DNA of 40,546 bases, taken from the NCBI GenBank assembly GCA_016934175.1, contig JAFGTI010000044.1, positions 1 to 40,546 on the forward strand, given 5' to 3'. Below are positions 16,884 through 25,508 of the stretch, piece by piece (within the stretch, counting starts at the first letter, position 1; every line of letters starts with the position of its first letter). The notes under the pieces were generated by a model, which did not search any database, was not told where the DNA came from, and worked only from the letters and a program-made list of their open reading frames with translations. The stretch comes from Acholeplasmataceae bacterium (lineage in GTDB: Bacteria > Bacillota_I > Bacilli_A > Acholeplasmatales > Acholeplasmataceae). A program made the position numbers and the translations under genes.

Positions 16884-17726
16884 ATGGGATTGAAGGATAT
16901 TAAAATGAGAATGGTGGCAATCAATAAGACTGCCTCGATTACTCAAGCAATGCATAATATTGCATTATCCAAGATTAAAAAATCAGGTGAATTACTGAAT
17001 AGAACAAGAGATTTTGTTATTAAACTTCATAGCATCTTGGAATATGCAAATCGCAGTAATGAAGATGTTCATAGACTCACTTCAGTTAATGAAGGAAAAA
17101 CTAAATTATATGTCTTAGTTACAAGCGATCGTGGGCTAGCAGGAAGTTATCATAATCAGTTATTCAAAGCTTTTTTGGATGAAGTCAAAGATATACCTAA
17201 AAAAGATTATAGAGTCTTTGTTCTAGGTAAAAAAGGATTTTATTTTGCTCAAAAAAGAAAGTTACCTATGGTTAATGAAGCGATTATATATAACCGTGAT
17301 GATATTACTGCAATGTATTTTAGACCCTATGCAGATCTCATCAAAGATGTTTTTATGGAAGGTGCAGTTGATGAAGTGATACTATTCTATAATCACTATA
17401 TCAATACAGCAACTCAAACTGTGAAAAAACGTGTCATTCTTCCAGTCATATTTGATGAAGAAGAAAAATCAAATGAAGATTTTATTTATGACACATCACC
17501 TGAAGTTGTATTAAACCATACAGTCAATATTTATATCGAAAGTAGTATCTTTACAGCATTAGCTGATGCAAAATTAAGTGAACATGCTTCACGAATGATT
17601 GCAATGAAAAGTGCAACTGATAACGCGAATGAAATTGTTGAAAGACTTCATACGATATATCATAGAGCAAGACAGCAAGAAATTACAAGTGAAATCATTG
17701 ACGTTGTCAATGGTTCTAACGTGTAA
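16884..17726 (+). CDS. atpG: ATP synthase F1 subunit gamma
   Basis: Central rotor shaft. Seen: N-terminal helix MGLKDIKMRMVAINKTASIT, LVTSDRGLAGSYHNQLFKA in the Rossmann-like middle, and the C-terminal helix SEHASRMIAMKSATDNANEI followed by YHRARQQEITSEI. 280 residues. One base after the atpA stop. Confidence 0.96.
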   Translation: MGLKDIKMRMVAINKTASITQAMHNIALSKIKKSGELLNRTRDFVIKLHSILEYANRSNEDVHRLTSVNEGKTKLYVLVTSDRGLAGSYHNQLFKAFLDEVKDIPKKDYRVFVLGKKGFYFAQKRKLPMVNEAIIYNRDDITAMYFRPYADLIKDVFMEGAVDEVILFYNHYINTATQTVKKRVILPVIFDEEEKSNEDFIYDTSPEVVLNHTVNIYIESSIFTALADAKLSEHASRMIAMKSATDNANEIVERLHTIYHRARQQEITSEIIDVVNGSNV

Positions 17727-17741
17727 GAAAGGAGAAACAAG

Positions 17742-19124
17742 ATGAAAGGTAAAATTACACAAATCATCGGACCTGTTGTAGACGTATATTTTGAAAATGA
17801 ACTTCCAGCAATTTATGATGCACTTCGTGTCGAACTTGAAAATGGTAAGACCGTCACATTAGAAGTAGCACTGCATATGGGTGACCAAGTTGTTCGTACA
17901 ATTGCTTTAGAACCTACCGAAGGTCTTAAAAGAGACTTATTAGTAGAAGCAACCCAAAGTTCTATTAAAGTACCTGTTGGAAAAAAGGTTTTAGGACGTA
18001 TGTTTAATGTCTTAGGAGATCCCATTGATGGACTTGAAGCACTAGATAAAGAACCTCATATGAGTATTCATAGACAAGCTCCACAATTTCATGATCTTTC
18101 AAGTGAAGTTGAACTATTAGAGACAGGTATTAAAGTAATTGATCTTTTAGCCCCTTATATTAAAGGTGGTAAAATTGGATTATTTGGAGGAGCAGGAGTT
18201 GGTAAAACTGTACTCATCCAAGAGTTGATTCATAATATTGCCCAAGAAAGAGCGGGTATCTCTGTTTTCGCTGGTGTAGGTGAAAGAACAAGAGAAGGTT
18301 ATGAACTTTATACTGAAATGACAGAATCAGGTGTAATCAATAAAACTGCACTTGTATTCGGTCAAATGAATGAGCCACCAGGAGCAAGAATGAGAGTTGC
18401 ATTAACTGGACTCACTATGGCAGAACATTTCAGAGATGAAGAAAAGCAAGATGTACTTTTGTTTATCGATAATATATTTAGATTTATTCAAGCCGGTTCT
18501 GAAGTATCCGCGTTACTTGGAAGAATGCCATCCGCAGTAGGCTATCAGCCTACCTTGGCAACTGAAATGGGTAGACTGCAAGAACGTATTACTTCAACTA
18601 AAAACGGCTCTATCACATCAATTCAAGCGGTTTACGTTCCAGCTGATGATTATACAGACCCAGCACCTGCCACTGTATTCTCGCATTTGGATGCTACAAC
18701 AAATTTAAGTAGAAAACTAACTGAAATTGGTATTTATCCAGCTGTTGACCCACTCGCTTCAACATCAAGAGCACTTTCTCCACAAATCGTAGGTAAAGAA
18801 CATTATGAAGTGGCTAGAAACGTTCAGAAAATGATTCAGAGATATCACGAATTACTTGATATCATCGCCATTTTAGGTATGGATGAATTGACTGATGAAG
18901 ATAAGCAATTGGTACATAGAGCTAGAAGATTACAAATTTTCTTATCACAAAATACTCATGTTGCTGAACAATTTACTGGTGTACCTGGCTCATTTGTTCC
19001 CTTAAAAGAAACTGTTCGTGGATTCAAAGAAATTATTGAAGGAAAACATGATCATCTTCCTGAAGATGCTTTCATGATGGTGGGAACAATTGATGACGCT
19101 ATTAAGAAGGCGAAAACGTTATGA
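17742..19124 (+). CDS. atpD: ATP synthase F1 subunit beta (catalytic)
   Basis: Catalytic ATP-making subunit. Seen: Walker A GGAGVGKTVLIQEL, GERTREGYELY with the catalytic Glu, LLFIDNIFRFIQAGSEVSALLGR (Walker B region, here interrupted), DDYTDPAPAT and the DELSEED-loop counterpart reading DELTDED. 460 residues. Strong ribosome site AAAGGAG. Overlaps atpC as ATGA. Confidence 0.97.
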   Translation: MKGKITQIIGPVVDVYFENELPAIYDALRVELENGKTVTLEVALHMGDQVVRTIALEPTEGLKRDLLVEATQSSIKVPVGKKVLGRMFNVLGDPIDGLEALDKEPHMSIHRQAPQFHDLSSEVELLETGIKVIDLLAPYIKGGKIGLFGGAGVGKTVLIQELIHNIAQERAGISVFAGVGERTREGYELYTEMTESGVINKTALVFGQMNEPPGARMRVALTGLTMAEHFRDEEKQDVLLFIDNIFRFIQAGSEVSALLGRMPSAVGYQPTLATEMGRLQERITSTKNGSITSIQAVYVPADDYTDPAPATVFSHLDATTNLSRKLTEIGIYPAVDPLASTSRALSPQIVGKEHYEVARNVQKMIQRYHELLDIIAILGMDELTDEDKQLVHRARRLQIFLSQNTHVAEQFTGVPGSFVPLKETVRGFKEIIEGKHDHLPEDAFMMVGTIDDAIKKAKTL

Positions 19125-19510
19125 TTTATCATGCACTTACTCAACAGGGTAAAACCTACACTGATGAGATAGAATATGTTGTCATTCATAACGAAGATGG
19201 CGAATTAGCCATTCTGAAAGATCATACACCCATTATTCTTCAAGTAAGAGAAGGGTATATTAAATTAGTCAGTGATAAAACCGAAAGATATATAGTGATT
19301 GAACAAGGGGTTATTGAGTTCAAAAATAATGAACTTAGTATCTTATCGCTTGAAGCACAAATGGGAGATACACTTGAAAAAGCAAGATCAACATTTGATC
19401 TTATGAAAAAGGAAAAATTGAATTTAGCTAAAAAAGAAAATGTTGATTTTTCAAAACTAGAACGCGAACTGAAAGAAAATATTACTAAAGGTAAAGCAGG
19501 TCAATTATAG
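19121..19510 (+). CDS. atpC: ATP synthase F1 subunit epsilon
   Basis: Rotor subunit that can also inhibit ATP hydrolysis through its C-terminal helices. Seen: the N-terminal beta-sandwich with a VVIHNEDGELAILKDHTPII segment equivalent to GxxGILPxHxP, and two charged C-terminal helices (ARSTFDLMKKEKLNLAKKE). 129 residues. ATG overlaps the atpD stop. Confidence 0.92.
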   Translation: MIYHALTQQGKTYTDEIEYVVIHNEDGELAILKDHTPIILQVREGYIKLVSDKTERYIVIEQGVIEFKNNELSILSLEAQMGDTLEKARSTFDLMKKEKLNLAKKENVDFSKLERELKENITKGKAGQL

Positions 19511-19521
19511 GAGGGTTTAAA

Positions 19522-19728
19522 ATGGATGATGTCATTTATTTTGTTTCCTTGATGGTTTTCTTTGCTGTCAGTCTTAGAGTTTTAAGGGCTGTCCATATTG
19601 AAAGCAAATTTGAAAAAATGAAGATTTGGGAAATTAAGACAGCATATTTTCTAATATCCTTGATTTTCGCTCATATGCTTGCAGAAATCATGGTTAAGTT
19701 ATCTCAGTTACTCACAAATAATATGTAG
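19522..19728 (+). CDS. Small membrane protein of the DUF1146 (YwzB-like) type
   Basis: 68 residues with two membrane segments flanking a short charged loop (RAVHIESKFEKMKIWE). The length, the two-helix layout and the position right after atpC agree with DUF1146 proteins such as B. subtilis YwzB, which sits at the same place. Function unknown; a role linked to ATP synthase is suggested only by position. Strong ribosome site TAGGAGGG. Last gene before the operon terminator. Confidence 0.72.
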   Translation: MDDVIYFVSLMVFFAVSLRVLRAVHIESKFEKMKIWEIKTAYFLISLIFAHMLAEIMVKLSQLLTNNM

Positions 19729-19732
19729 ATAG

Positions 19733-19756
19733 AGCATAGGAAGCCCTATGCTTTTC
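19733..19756 (+). terminator. Terminator of the rpiB-upp-atp operon
   Basis: AGCATAGG (19733-19740), loop AAGC, CCTATGCT (19745-19752), then TTTTC. Confidence 0.85.
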
Positions 19757-19877
19757 TATTATATACATAGATATAGTGTGGTATGTGGATTAATCAGTTT
19801 TCATTAAATAACAAAATATACCAACTTTTCTAAATTAACAACTAATATATCGATTTAGGAGAAGTGAAAGCGTATTA

Positions 19878-19948
19878 TTTATATTTGTTTTATATTTAAA
19901 AATAATAATATAGAAAATACATATTTTATCCTTTATATCTTGTTTATA
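19878..19948 (+). promoter_or_regulatory. Two pairs of TTTATA direct repeats, PhoP-box-like, upstream of phnD
   Basis: TTTATA occurs at 19878, 19889, 19932 and 19943. Within each pair the period is exactly 11 bases (6 plus 5), and the pairs are 43 bases apart, close to four turns. Each copy fits the Firmicute PhoP consensus TT(A/C/T)A(C/T)A with 5-base spacing. The downstream pair overlaps the -35 region. AT-richness makes chance matches easier. Confidence 0.45.
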
Positions 19949-19960
19949 TCGTGCTATAAT
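19932..19960 (+). promoter_or_regulatory. Promoter of the phn-type transporter genes
   Basis: Extended -10 TGCTATAAT (19952-19960) with a weak -35 TTTATA (19932-19937) at 17 bases. A weak -35 overlapped by repeats suits an activated promoter. Confidence 0.65.
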
Positions 19961-19996
19961 GAAAACATAAAATAAAGAAAAAAGGAGAATATTGTT

Positions 19997-21055
19997 GTGA
20001 AGAAAATTGTACTATTTGTTCTTACATTTGTATTTATCGTAAGTTTATCCTCATGCCAACCAGCTGAGAAGACAAACTTAAGTGTATTCTTTGTTCCTTC
20101 TAGAGACAATGCAACATTAGTCAAAGGGATTAGTTATTTGCCAAGTCTTTTAAAAGCAGAAATGTCTGATTTGGGTTATGATTTTGAAACAGTTAGTGTT
20201 TATGTTGGTACTTCATATGAAGCAGTTGGCGAAGCACTTGATGCTGGAACTGCAGATATCGGATTTATTCCTGGTGGAACTTATGCAGTTTATGCTGATG
20301 GAAAGAACATGGATGTTGCATTAACTGCAACTCGTGGTGGGCTTTCTAAAGACTTTGTAGACGCTAAAGACTGGAATGATGGACAAGCTACAACTTCAAA
20401 TTCTGCAACTCAAGTCAATTTCTATCGTTCAATTGGTATTGTTGGTCAATCAGTTAAGGGTCGCGCATTAGCAGCAACGATTAATGGTGGCGGAGAAATC
20501 ACATGGGAAGATCTTCAAACTGTTAAGATTGGTGTCCAATCAGTCACTTCATCTTCAGGGCGTGTTTATCCTTCATTATTATTTAATGATTTATATGGCC
20601 ACACTTTAGCAGATCTACCTACTGCTAATATTATCTTAGTTTCTGGATATGGTGGAGCAGCTTCAGCACTTGCAGCTGGAACAATTGACTTAGCATTTGG
20701 TTATGCAGACTTCAGAAGAGATTATGCTGATGAATGGATTGGCACTGACGAAGGCGATTATGCTCAAGATAATACGATTTGGGAAGATACAGATGTAGTT
20801 TTTGTTACAGATAAAATTTATAATGATACAATTACAGTTTCTAAGAAGACTGTAGATGATGATCTTCAAGCAGCTATCGAACAAGCTTTTATTAATTTAG
20901 TTGCAGATACAACACCACTTTCACCTGTTGATTCTTCTGGTTACTTCGTAACTACAAAGGATATATTTAAAGTGTACAGTCATGAGGGTTATGTTATTGC
21001 CGATGATTCTGATTACGATCTTGAACGCGCAGCTGCAGAAATTGTAAACGGCTAA
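19997..21055 (+). CDS. phnD: PhnD-like substrate-binding lipoprotein
   Basis: Binding protein of an ABC importer of the phosphonate/phosphite/phosphate-ester type, lipid-anchored on the outer face of the membrane. Seen: signal peptide ending in the lipobox LSSC (Cys20), then the type 2 periplasmic-binding fold with VFFVPSRDNATLV, GTADIGFIPGGTYAVY and SVTSSSGRVYPSLL, typical of PhnD. 352 residues. GTG start at 19997 behind AAAGGAG. The related Mycoplasma p37/Cypl proteins bind thiamine compounds, so the ligand is not certain. A terminator-like hairpin follows it, which would raise its level above phnC and phnE. Confidence 0.87.
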   Translation: MKKIVLFVLTFVFIVSLSSCQPAEKTNLSVFFVPSRDNATLVKGISYLPSLLKAEMSDLGYDFETVSVYVGTSYEAVGEALDAGTADIGFIPGGTYAVYADGKNMDVALTATRGGLSKDFVDAKDWNDGQATTSNSATQVNFYRSIGIVGQSVKGRALAATINGGGEITWEDLQTVKIGVQSVTSSSGRVYPSLLFNDLYGHTLADLPTANIILVSGYGGAASALAAGTIDLAFGYADFRRDYADEWIGTDEGDYAQDNTIWEDTDVVFVTDKIYNDTITVSKKTVDDDLQAAIEQAFINLVADTTPLSPVDSSGYFVTTKDIFKVYSHEGYVIADDSDYDLERAAAEIVNG

Positions 21056-21091
21056 TCAATTTAATACAATAATAAATAATTTGATAGGAGT

Positions 21092-21122
21092 AGGCTTAAT
21101 ATCACATTAAGCCTTCTTTTTT
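21092..21122 (+). terminator. Hairpin and T-run between phnD and phnC (probable attenuating terminator)
   Basis: AGGCTTAAT (21092-21100), loop ATCAC, ATTAAGCCT (21106-21114), then TCTTTTTT. It lies inside an apparent operon with no new promoter evident before phnC, so partial read-through is likely. Confidence 0.8.
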
Positions 21123-21138
21123 CAAAAAGGAGCAAACA

Positions 21139-21909
21139 ATGATAGAATTCCAAAATGTGAGTAAGACGTATCCTAATGGAGTCGAAGCTCTAAAAAACAT
21201 ATCACTAAAAATAGAACCAGGTCAGTTTGTTGCTATTATTGGACTTAGTGGAGCAGGCAAATCAACGCTTATTAAACTCGTTAATAAAATGATTGATGTC
21301 ACAGAAGGTAACATTATTGTGAATGGTCTTAATATTCCAGACTTAAAGGGAAAAGCACTTAGACATTACAGACGTAGTGTTGGTATGGTATTTCAATCAT
21401 TTAATCTCATTAACCGTACGTCGGTTATCAATAATGTATTGGCAGCTAGAGTGCCAGATATGAAACCTGTTTTTAGTTTATTTGGTATTTTTACTAAAAA
21501 AGATAAAATGATCGCTTTAGAGGCCCTACATAAAGTAGGTATTTTAGAGAAAGCCTATATTCGGGCTGATCAACTTTCAGGTGGCCAGCAACAAAGAGTG
21601 GCTTTGGCTAGAACGTTAGCTCAAAATCCATCTATTATCTTAGCAGATGAACCTGTTGCTTCACTTGACCCAATAACGGCAAATCAAATTATGAGTGATT
21701 TTGAACGCATTAATAAAACTGAAAAAATCACCATTCTTGTTAATATGCATCATGTCGATTTAGCACTAAAATATGCTTCAAGAGTGATCGGTATCAATCA
21801 AGGTGAAATCGTCTATGATGGTGGTACAGATAATATTACAGAAGATATCTTGAAAACCATTTACGGGAGAGAGCTAACCGATGAAGACATTATGTTCAAA
21901 GATAAGTAA
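21139..21909 (+). CDS. phnC: PhnC-like ABC transporter ATPase
   Basis: Drives import of a phosphonate-type substrate. Seen: Walker A GLSGAGKST (residues 35-43), Q-loop MVFQSFNLI, ABC signature LSGGQQQRVA (from 146), Walker B IILADEPVASLDP and the switch His in NMHHVD. 256 residues matches PhnC. Ribosome site AAAAGGAG. Overlaps the first permease by 29 bases. Confidence 0.93.
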   Translation: MIEFQNVSKTYPNGVEALKNISLKIEPGQFVAIIGLSGAGKSTLIKLVNKMIDVTEGNIIVNGLNIPDLKGKALRHYRRSVGMVFQSFNLINRTSVINNVLAARVPDMKPVFSLFGIFTKKDKMIALEALHKVGILEKAYIRADQLSGGQQQRVALARTLAQNPSIILADEPVASLDPITANQIMSDFERINKTEKITILVNMHHVDLALKYASRVIGINQGEIVYDGGTDNITEDILKTIYGRELTDEDIMFKDK

Positions 21910-22759
21910 TTTAATCAAAGGTTATATCGCTCGAAATGAGAGAAATAGAACCTCTGTTTTGAATGATGGAACCAGTATCGTTAGACCTTTTTCGTATGCA
22001 CTAATCATCTTTTTGATGGTATCAATCGTGTTTGTTTTCTTTTGGAATATGATTGTCACTGATTTTTTTAATAGATTTGGCTTTGTATTTTTCATCAATG
22101 GTTTACCTAATTTTTTCACAATTATACAAAAAATGATTGTTCAAGTCAACTGGTCATATTTTGATAAAGTGGTCCAACCATTAATTGAAACGATTAAGAT
22201 TTCTATTATAGGAACGCTAGGCGGAGCAATTATTGCAATACCTTTTGCAATTATTGCATCACAAAATATTATGGGTAAAAGTCGTATTCCAAATGCTGTT
22301 AAATTTTTTCTATCCATTGTAAGAACTTTTCCTACACTTGTTTATGCGCTTATCTTCTCATTTATTTTTGATTATGGTACATTTATTGGTGTACTTGCAA
22401 CCATCATTTTCACATTTAGTATTATTACAAAGATGATGTATGAAATCATTGAAGCTATTGATATGGGCGCATTTATTGCGATAGAAGCTACTGGAGCCAC
22501 CAAACTTCAAGCGTTTCGTGCTGCAGTTGTTCCCCAAATCCTTGGTCGATTTTATTCGGTAGTACTTTATAACTTTGAAATTAACTTACGTGCTTCTGCA
22601 ATTTTAGGTTTTGTCAATGCAGGGGGTATCGGAATTATAATGAATGATCAAATGGCACTCATGAAATATGGAAATGTCGCCGTGATTGTCTTAGCGTTAC
22701 TTGCAGTTGTTATTGTGGTTCAAAATCTGTCTCAGTACTTAAGAAGGAGGTTGTCATAA
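21881..22759 (+). CDS. phnE: PhnE-like ABC transporter permease, first copy
   Basis: Membrane channel subunit. Seen: a hydrophilic N-terminal stretch of ~35 residues, then about six membrane segments; FFINGLPNFF loop; and the cytoplasmic EAA coupling motif in IEAIDMGAFIAIEATGATKL. 292 residues. Starts within phnC behind GGAGAGAG and ends one base into the second permease. Probably forms a heterodimer with it. Confidence 0.92.
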   Translation: MKTLCSKISNLIKGYIARNERNRTSVLNDGTSIVRPFSYALIIFLMVSIVFVFFWNMIVTDFFNRFGFVFFINGLPNFFTIIQKMIVQVNWSYFDKVVQPLIETIKISIIGTLGGAIIAIPFAIIASQNIMGKSRIPNAVKFFLSIVRTFPTLVYALIFSFIFDYGTFIGVLATIIFTFSIITKMMYEIIEAIDMGAFIAIEATGATKLQAFRAAVVPQILGRFYSVVLYNFEINLRASAILGFVNAGGIGIIMNDQMALMKYGNVAVIVLALLAVVIVVQNLSQYLRRRLS

Positions 22760-23562
22760 TGCAAACAGTCCTTCAGAAGTATAAAGAACGTCCCAAAAAT
22801 ACGATTAGAAATATCAGTGTTGTATCAATTATTTTATTTTTAACAGTATGGAGTACCGATGTAATTAATTATCCCGGAATATCTAGTAATGGTATTGCGA
22901 TTGCAAAAAATATTTTTAAAGCCTTATATAATCCTTCTTGGCATTTAATTTTTAGTGTTCAAGTGGACAGTATTCCATTTTTGATGTTTGAAACATTGGG
23001 TATTGCTTTTTTAGGTACTTTACTAGGAGCGGTACTATCAGTTCCATTTGCTTTCTTAACTGCAAAAAATATCGTAGGTAAATTCAATTTCTTAGGTAAC
23101 ACGATTATTACGACAATCAGATCATTTCCATTCTTTCTTATCGCGTTGATGTTTGTACGTGTTAGTGGACCTGGACCCATGACTGGTGTGCTCACGATTG
23201 GTGTGTTATCTATTGGTATGATTTCTAAACTATATATTGAAGTCATAGAAGATATTGATCCGGGCATTTTATTATCTCTTGATGCTTTAGGTGCTACGAA
23301 GTATCAAAAGATACGTTATGGTATTATTCCTCAATTGACAGCAAGTATCATATCTGTTGTCATTTACCGCTTTGAAATCAATGTTAAAAATGCTACAGTT
23401 TTAGGTATTGTTGGTGCCGGTGGTATTGGTGTAACTTTACTTACTGCGATGACCGCAGGAAGATGGAGAGACGCAGCTGCAGCTTTATGGGGCATCATCA
23501 TTGTTGTCCTGATTGTCGATTATTTATCAACTAAGTTGAGAAAACGACTTGTTAATGGTTAA
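22759..23562 (+). CDS. phnE: PhnE-like ABC transporter permease, second copy
   Basis: Second channel subunit, paralogous to the preceding one. Seen: about six membrane segments, IGMISKLYIEVIEDIDPGI followed by LDALGATKYQKIRYGIIP (EAA coupling loop), and the conserved VGAGGIGVTLL near the C-terminus. 267 residues. Strong ribosome site AAGGAGG. Two PhnE genes after phnC are common in Firmicutes. No C-P lyase or phosphonatase gene follows. Confidence 0.93.
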   Translation: MQTVLQKYKERPKNTIRNISVVSIILFLTVWSTDVINYPGISSNGIAIAKNIFKALYNPSWHLIFSVQVDSIPFLMFETLGIAFLGTLLGAVLSVPFAFLTAKNIVGKFNFLGNTIITTIRSFPFFLIALMFVRVSGPGPMTGVLTIGVLSIGMISKLYIEVIEDIDPGILLSLDALGATKYQKIRYGIIPQLTASIISVVIYRFEINVKNATVLGIVGAGGIGVTLLTAMTAGRWRDAAAALWGIIIVVLIVDYLSTKLRKRLVNG

Positions 23563-23574
23563 TAGATAAGATAT

Positions 23575-23607
23575 AAGTATTTAGCATTCGTGCTAAATAC
23601 TTTTTTT
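23575..23607 (+). terminator. Terminator of the phn-type transporter operon
   Basis: Perfect 12-bp stem AAGTATTTAGCA/TGCTAAATACTT around a UUCG-type loop (23587-23590), then T-run. Confidence 0.92.
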
Positions 23608-23613
23608 AATGGC

Positions 23614-23662
23614 AAATAAAAAAGATATAAGACTTATTAAACCAGCTTCTATCTTTTTATTT
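23614..23662. repeat. AT-rich inverted repeat at the 3' end of the nucleotidase gene
   Basis: AAATAAAAAAGATA (23614-23627) and TATCTTTTTATTT (23650-23662) pair with one bulged A over a 22-base loop. On the minus strand it ends in TTTTTT and may terminate the nucleotidase transcript; A/T-only pairing makes it weak. Confidence 0.4.
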
Positions 23663-25177
23663 GATGACTTTGTAATTTTCGATTAGGTCAATTTTAAGTA
23701 CTGGATGTTCTTCGATATACGCTCTAATTAGATCAAAATAAGAAACAGGATAGGCAATAATTTTTATTGCCTGATTAAACATATCGAATCCTCCACTACC
23801 GACAGCTCTATATGAATTTAATGCTAATTTAAAAATTGAAGTAGGTTTAATATTTTTTCCTTTGAATTTTAGAGTCGTTATTCTCTCTCCAATGGGTTTA
23901 CTCACATCAATTATATAGTCAATGCCATCATAGACATCATAATTGTAATGTTCAACTTTTGGATATAAAAATTGAGGATGAATAACAATTTTATTATTTT
24001 CTAAACTAAAATAAGTTGCATTTTTCTCTAGAGCATCTTTGAGAAGTTTACCTGTGATTTCAAGAACAACAAGATCGTTTTCATAAGGAAAATTAACAGC
24101 AATATCATTAAGTGAGATATCGTGAGGAAAACCATGTGTTTCATTTGGCAGAGAAGCAATTGATAAATTAGCGCCAGTATAGTCTAATTGAATCTGATTG
24201 ATGAGTTGAAATAAGGGATGCTTTTTAATTCTGCAATCCAAAGGTGAATGAATGCGCATATCATTTTTTATCGTGCCTATCTTTTGTGATAAATAAGTAT
24301 TGGTTAATAAAATATCATCATGAATTAAGGATTCAATGGATTGATCAACAGTATAATTTGCCATTTGACAAATTGACGCATCAAGAATTTTATTTTTTTT
24401 ATCATCAAAATCTATTGTTACTTCACCAAAATCTTTGGCATTATGTGAAGTCTGTAATGCGATTCTATTGTCTTTTTTATAAACCATAGGTATATGTTGA
24501 TGACCTGTACATAAGATATCAATCTCTTTAATTTGAAAAAGTTCATAACCTTTATTTTCTACTGTGGGCGATGCATAAGATTGATGTGTATCTAAATTTT
24601 TGTTAAATCCACCATGATATAAAACAACAATCAAATCAGAATTCAAGGTTAGATTATTTTCATCGATAATCTTTTTAGTTGTTTCAACAGCATCTAAAAA
24701 AATCAAGTCTTTTAAATTTTCGGGTTTTTCCCAAAAGGGAATAAATTCTGTGGTAACCCCGATGATTGCAATTTTAATCCCATCAATCTCTTTGATTACA
24801 TGGGTCTTGAAGAAGGGTTGATTATCCTTATAAATATTGGCACAAAGAATTTCCCCATGATATTCTGATTGAAAAGAAGATAGATAAGATAGCCCATAAT
24901 TGAAATCGTGATTGCCTAGTGTTACAAATTCATAATTGAGTGCATTAAATACTTTAGCAACTGGATTCGGCAGTTTTTGTTTTCTTGAATAATCCAAAAG
25001 AGGAGATCCTTGTAAAAAATCACCATTGTCTAAAAGTAAGAATGAAGTCTCAAGTGTTTTTAAATAATTGGGTAACCTGGATAAACCAAAAGATCCATAG
25101 TTTTTATTCAAAAAATCATAGGCAGATAGCTTACCATGGGAATCTGAAGTATAGATAATATGTATTTGTTTTTTCAT
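23657..25177 (-). CDS. 5'-nucleotidase/2',3'-cyclic phosphodiesterase-family metallohydrolase
   Basis: Two-domain UshA/YfkN-type phosphohydrolase that would release phosphate from nucleotides or related esters. Seen: metal ligands Asp12 and His14 (YTSDSHG), GDFLQGSPL, TLGNHDFNYG, VLYHGG and CTGHQH; then the C-terminal 5'-nucleotidase domain with DLVVLEITGKLLKDALE and AVGSGGFDMF. 506 residues. Unusually for this family it shows no signal peptide: MKKQIHIIYT leads straight into the catalytic core, so it may act in the cytosol. The second of two tandem ATGs (25177) is better spaced from TAGGAG. Convergent with the phn-type transporter, suggesting a shared phosphorus-scavenging theme. Confidence 0.88.
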   Translation of the reverse strand: MKKQIHIIYTSDSHGKLSAYDFLNKNYGSFGLSRLPNYLKTLETSFLLLDNGDFLQGSPLLDYSRKQKLPNPVAKVFNALNYEFVTLGNHDFNYGLSYLSSFQSEYHGEILCANIYKDNQPFFKTHVIKEIDGIKIAIIGVTTEFIPFWEKPENLKDLIFLDAVETTKKIIDENNLTLNSDLIVVLYHGGFNKNLDTHQSYASPTVENKGYELFQIKEIDILCTGHQHIPMVYKKDNRIALQTSHNAKDFGEVTIDFDDKKNKILDASICQMANYTVDQSIESLIHDDILLTNTYLSQKIGTIKNDMRIHSPLDCRIKKHPLFQLINQIQLDYTGANLSIASLPNETHGFPHDISLNDIAVNFPYENDLVVLEITGKLLKDALEKNATYFSLENNKIVIHPQFLYPKVEHYNYDVYDGIDYIIDVSKPIGERITTLKFKGKNIKPTSIFKLALNSYRAVGSGGFDMFNQAIKIIAYPVSYFDLIRAYIEEHPVLKIDLIENYKVIK

Positions 25178-25202
25178 CATAGTCTCCTATTTTTCTAGTT
25201 CA

Positions 25203-25208
25203 ATTATA
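25203..25208 (-). promoter_or_regulatory. -10 element of the 5'-nucleotidase-family gene
   Basis: Minus-strand TATAAT, 25 bases before the chosen start; -35 weak (TTAATA-like). Confidence 0.5.
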
Positions 25209-25508
25209 CACTATTTTATTTAATTATTAAGTTAATGAAACATAAAATCACCATATTTATAAACCAATCCAGAATATTTAGTTTGAACGCTTGTCAATTT
25301 GGATGGATACATAACAATAATAAAAAAATATTAAGAATAGATGAATTATATCTTACAATATTATTGAGTTGCAAAGATGTTTTTTTAATTGTGGTATTGT
25401 TAAGTCAACAGTTAATAGTAAGATTTTATATGAAGACTATTGCATCTTTTTAGAAAAGTGATAAACTGAAGGCATAAAGAGTATCTTTCACTGAAGAGGA
25501 AAAATCAT
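25209..25508. other. Intergenic region without a supported gene
   Basis: About 300 AT-rich bases between the divergent nucleotidase and protease genes. A 72-codon plus-strand frame starts at 25235 but has no ribosome site and no recognisable content. A possible extended -10 TGGTATTGT lies near 25395. I see no RNA gene. Confidence 0.5.

Noticed and set aside
25235..25453. 72-codon plus-strand frame between the nucleotidase and the small protease
   Set aside because: No Shine-Dalgarno sequence before its ATG, composition looks like translated AT-rich DNA, and nothing is recognisable.
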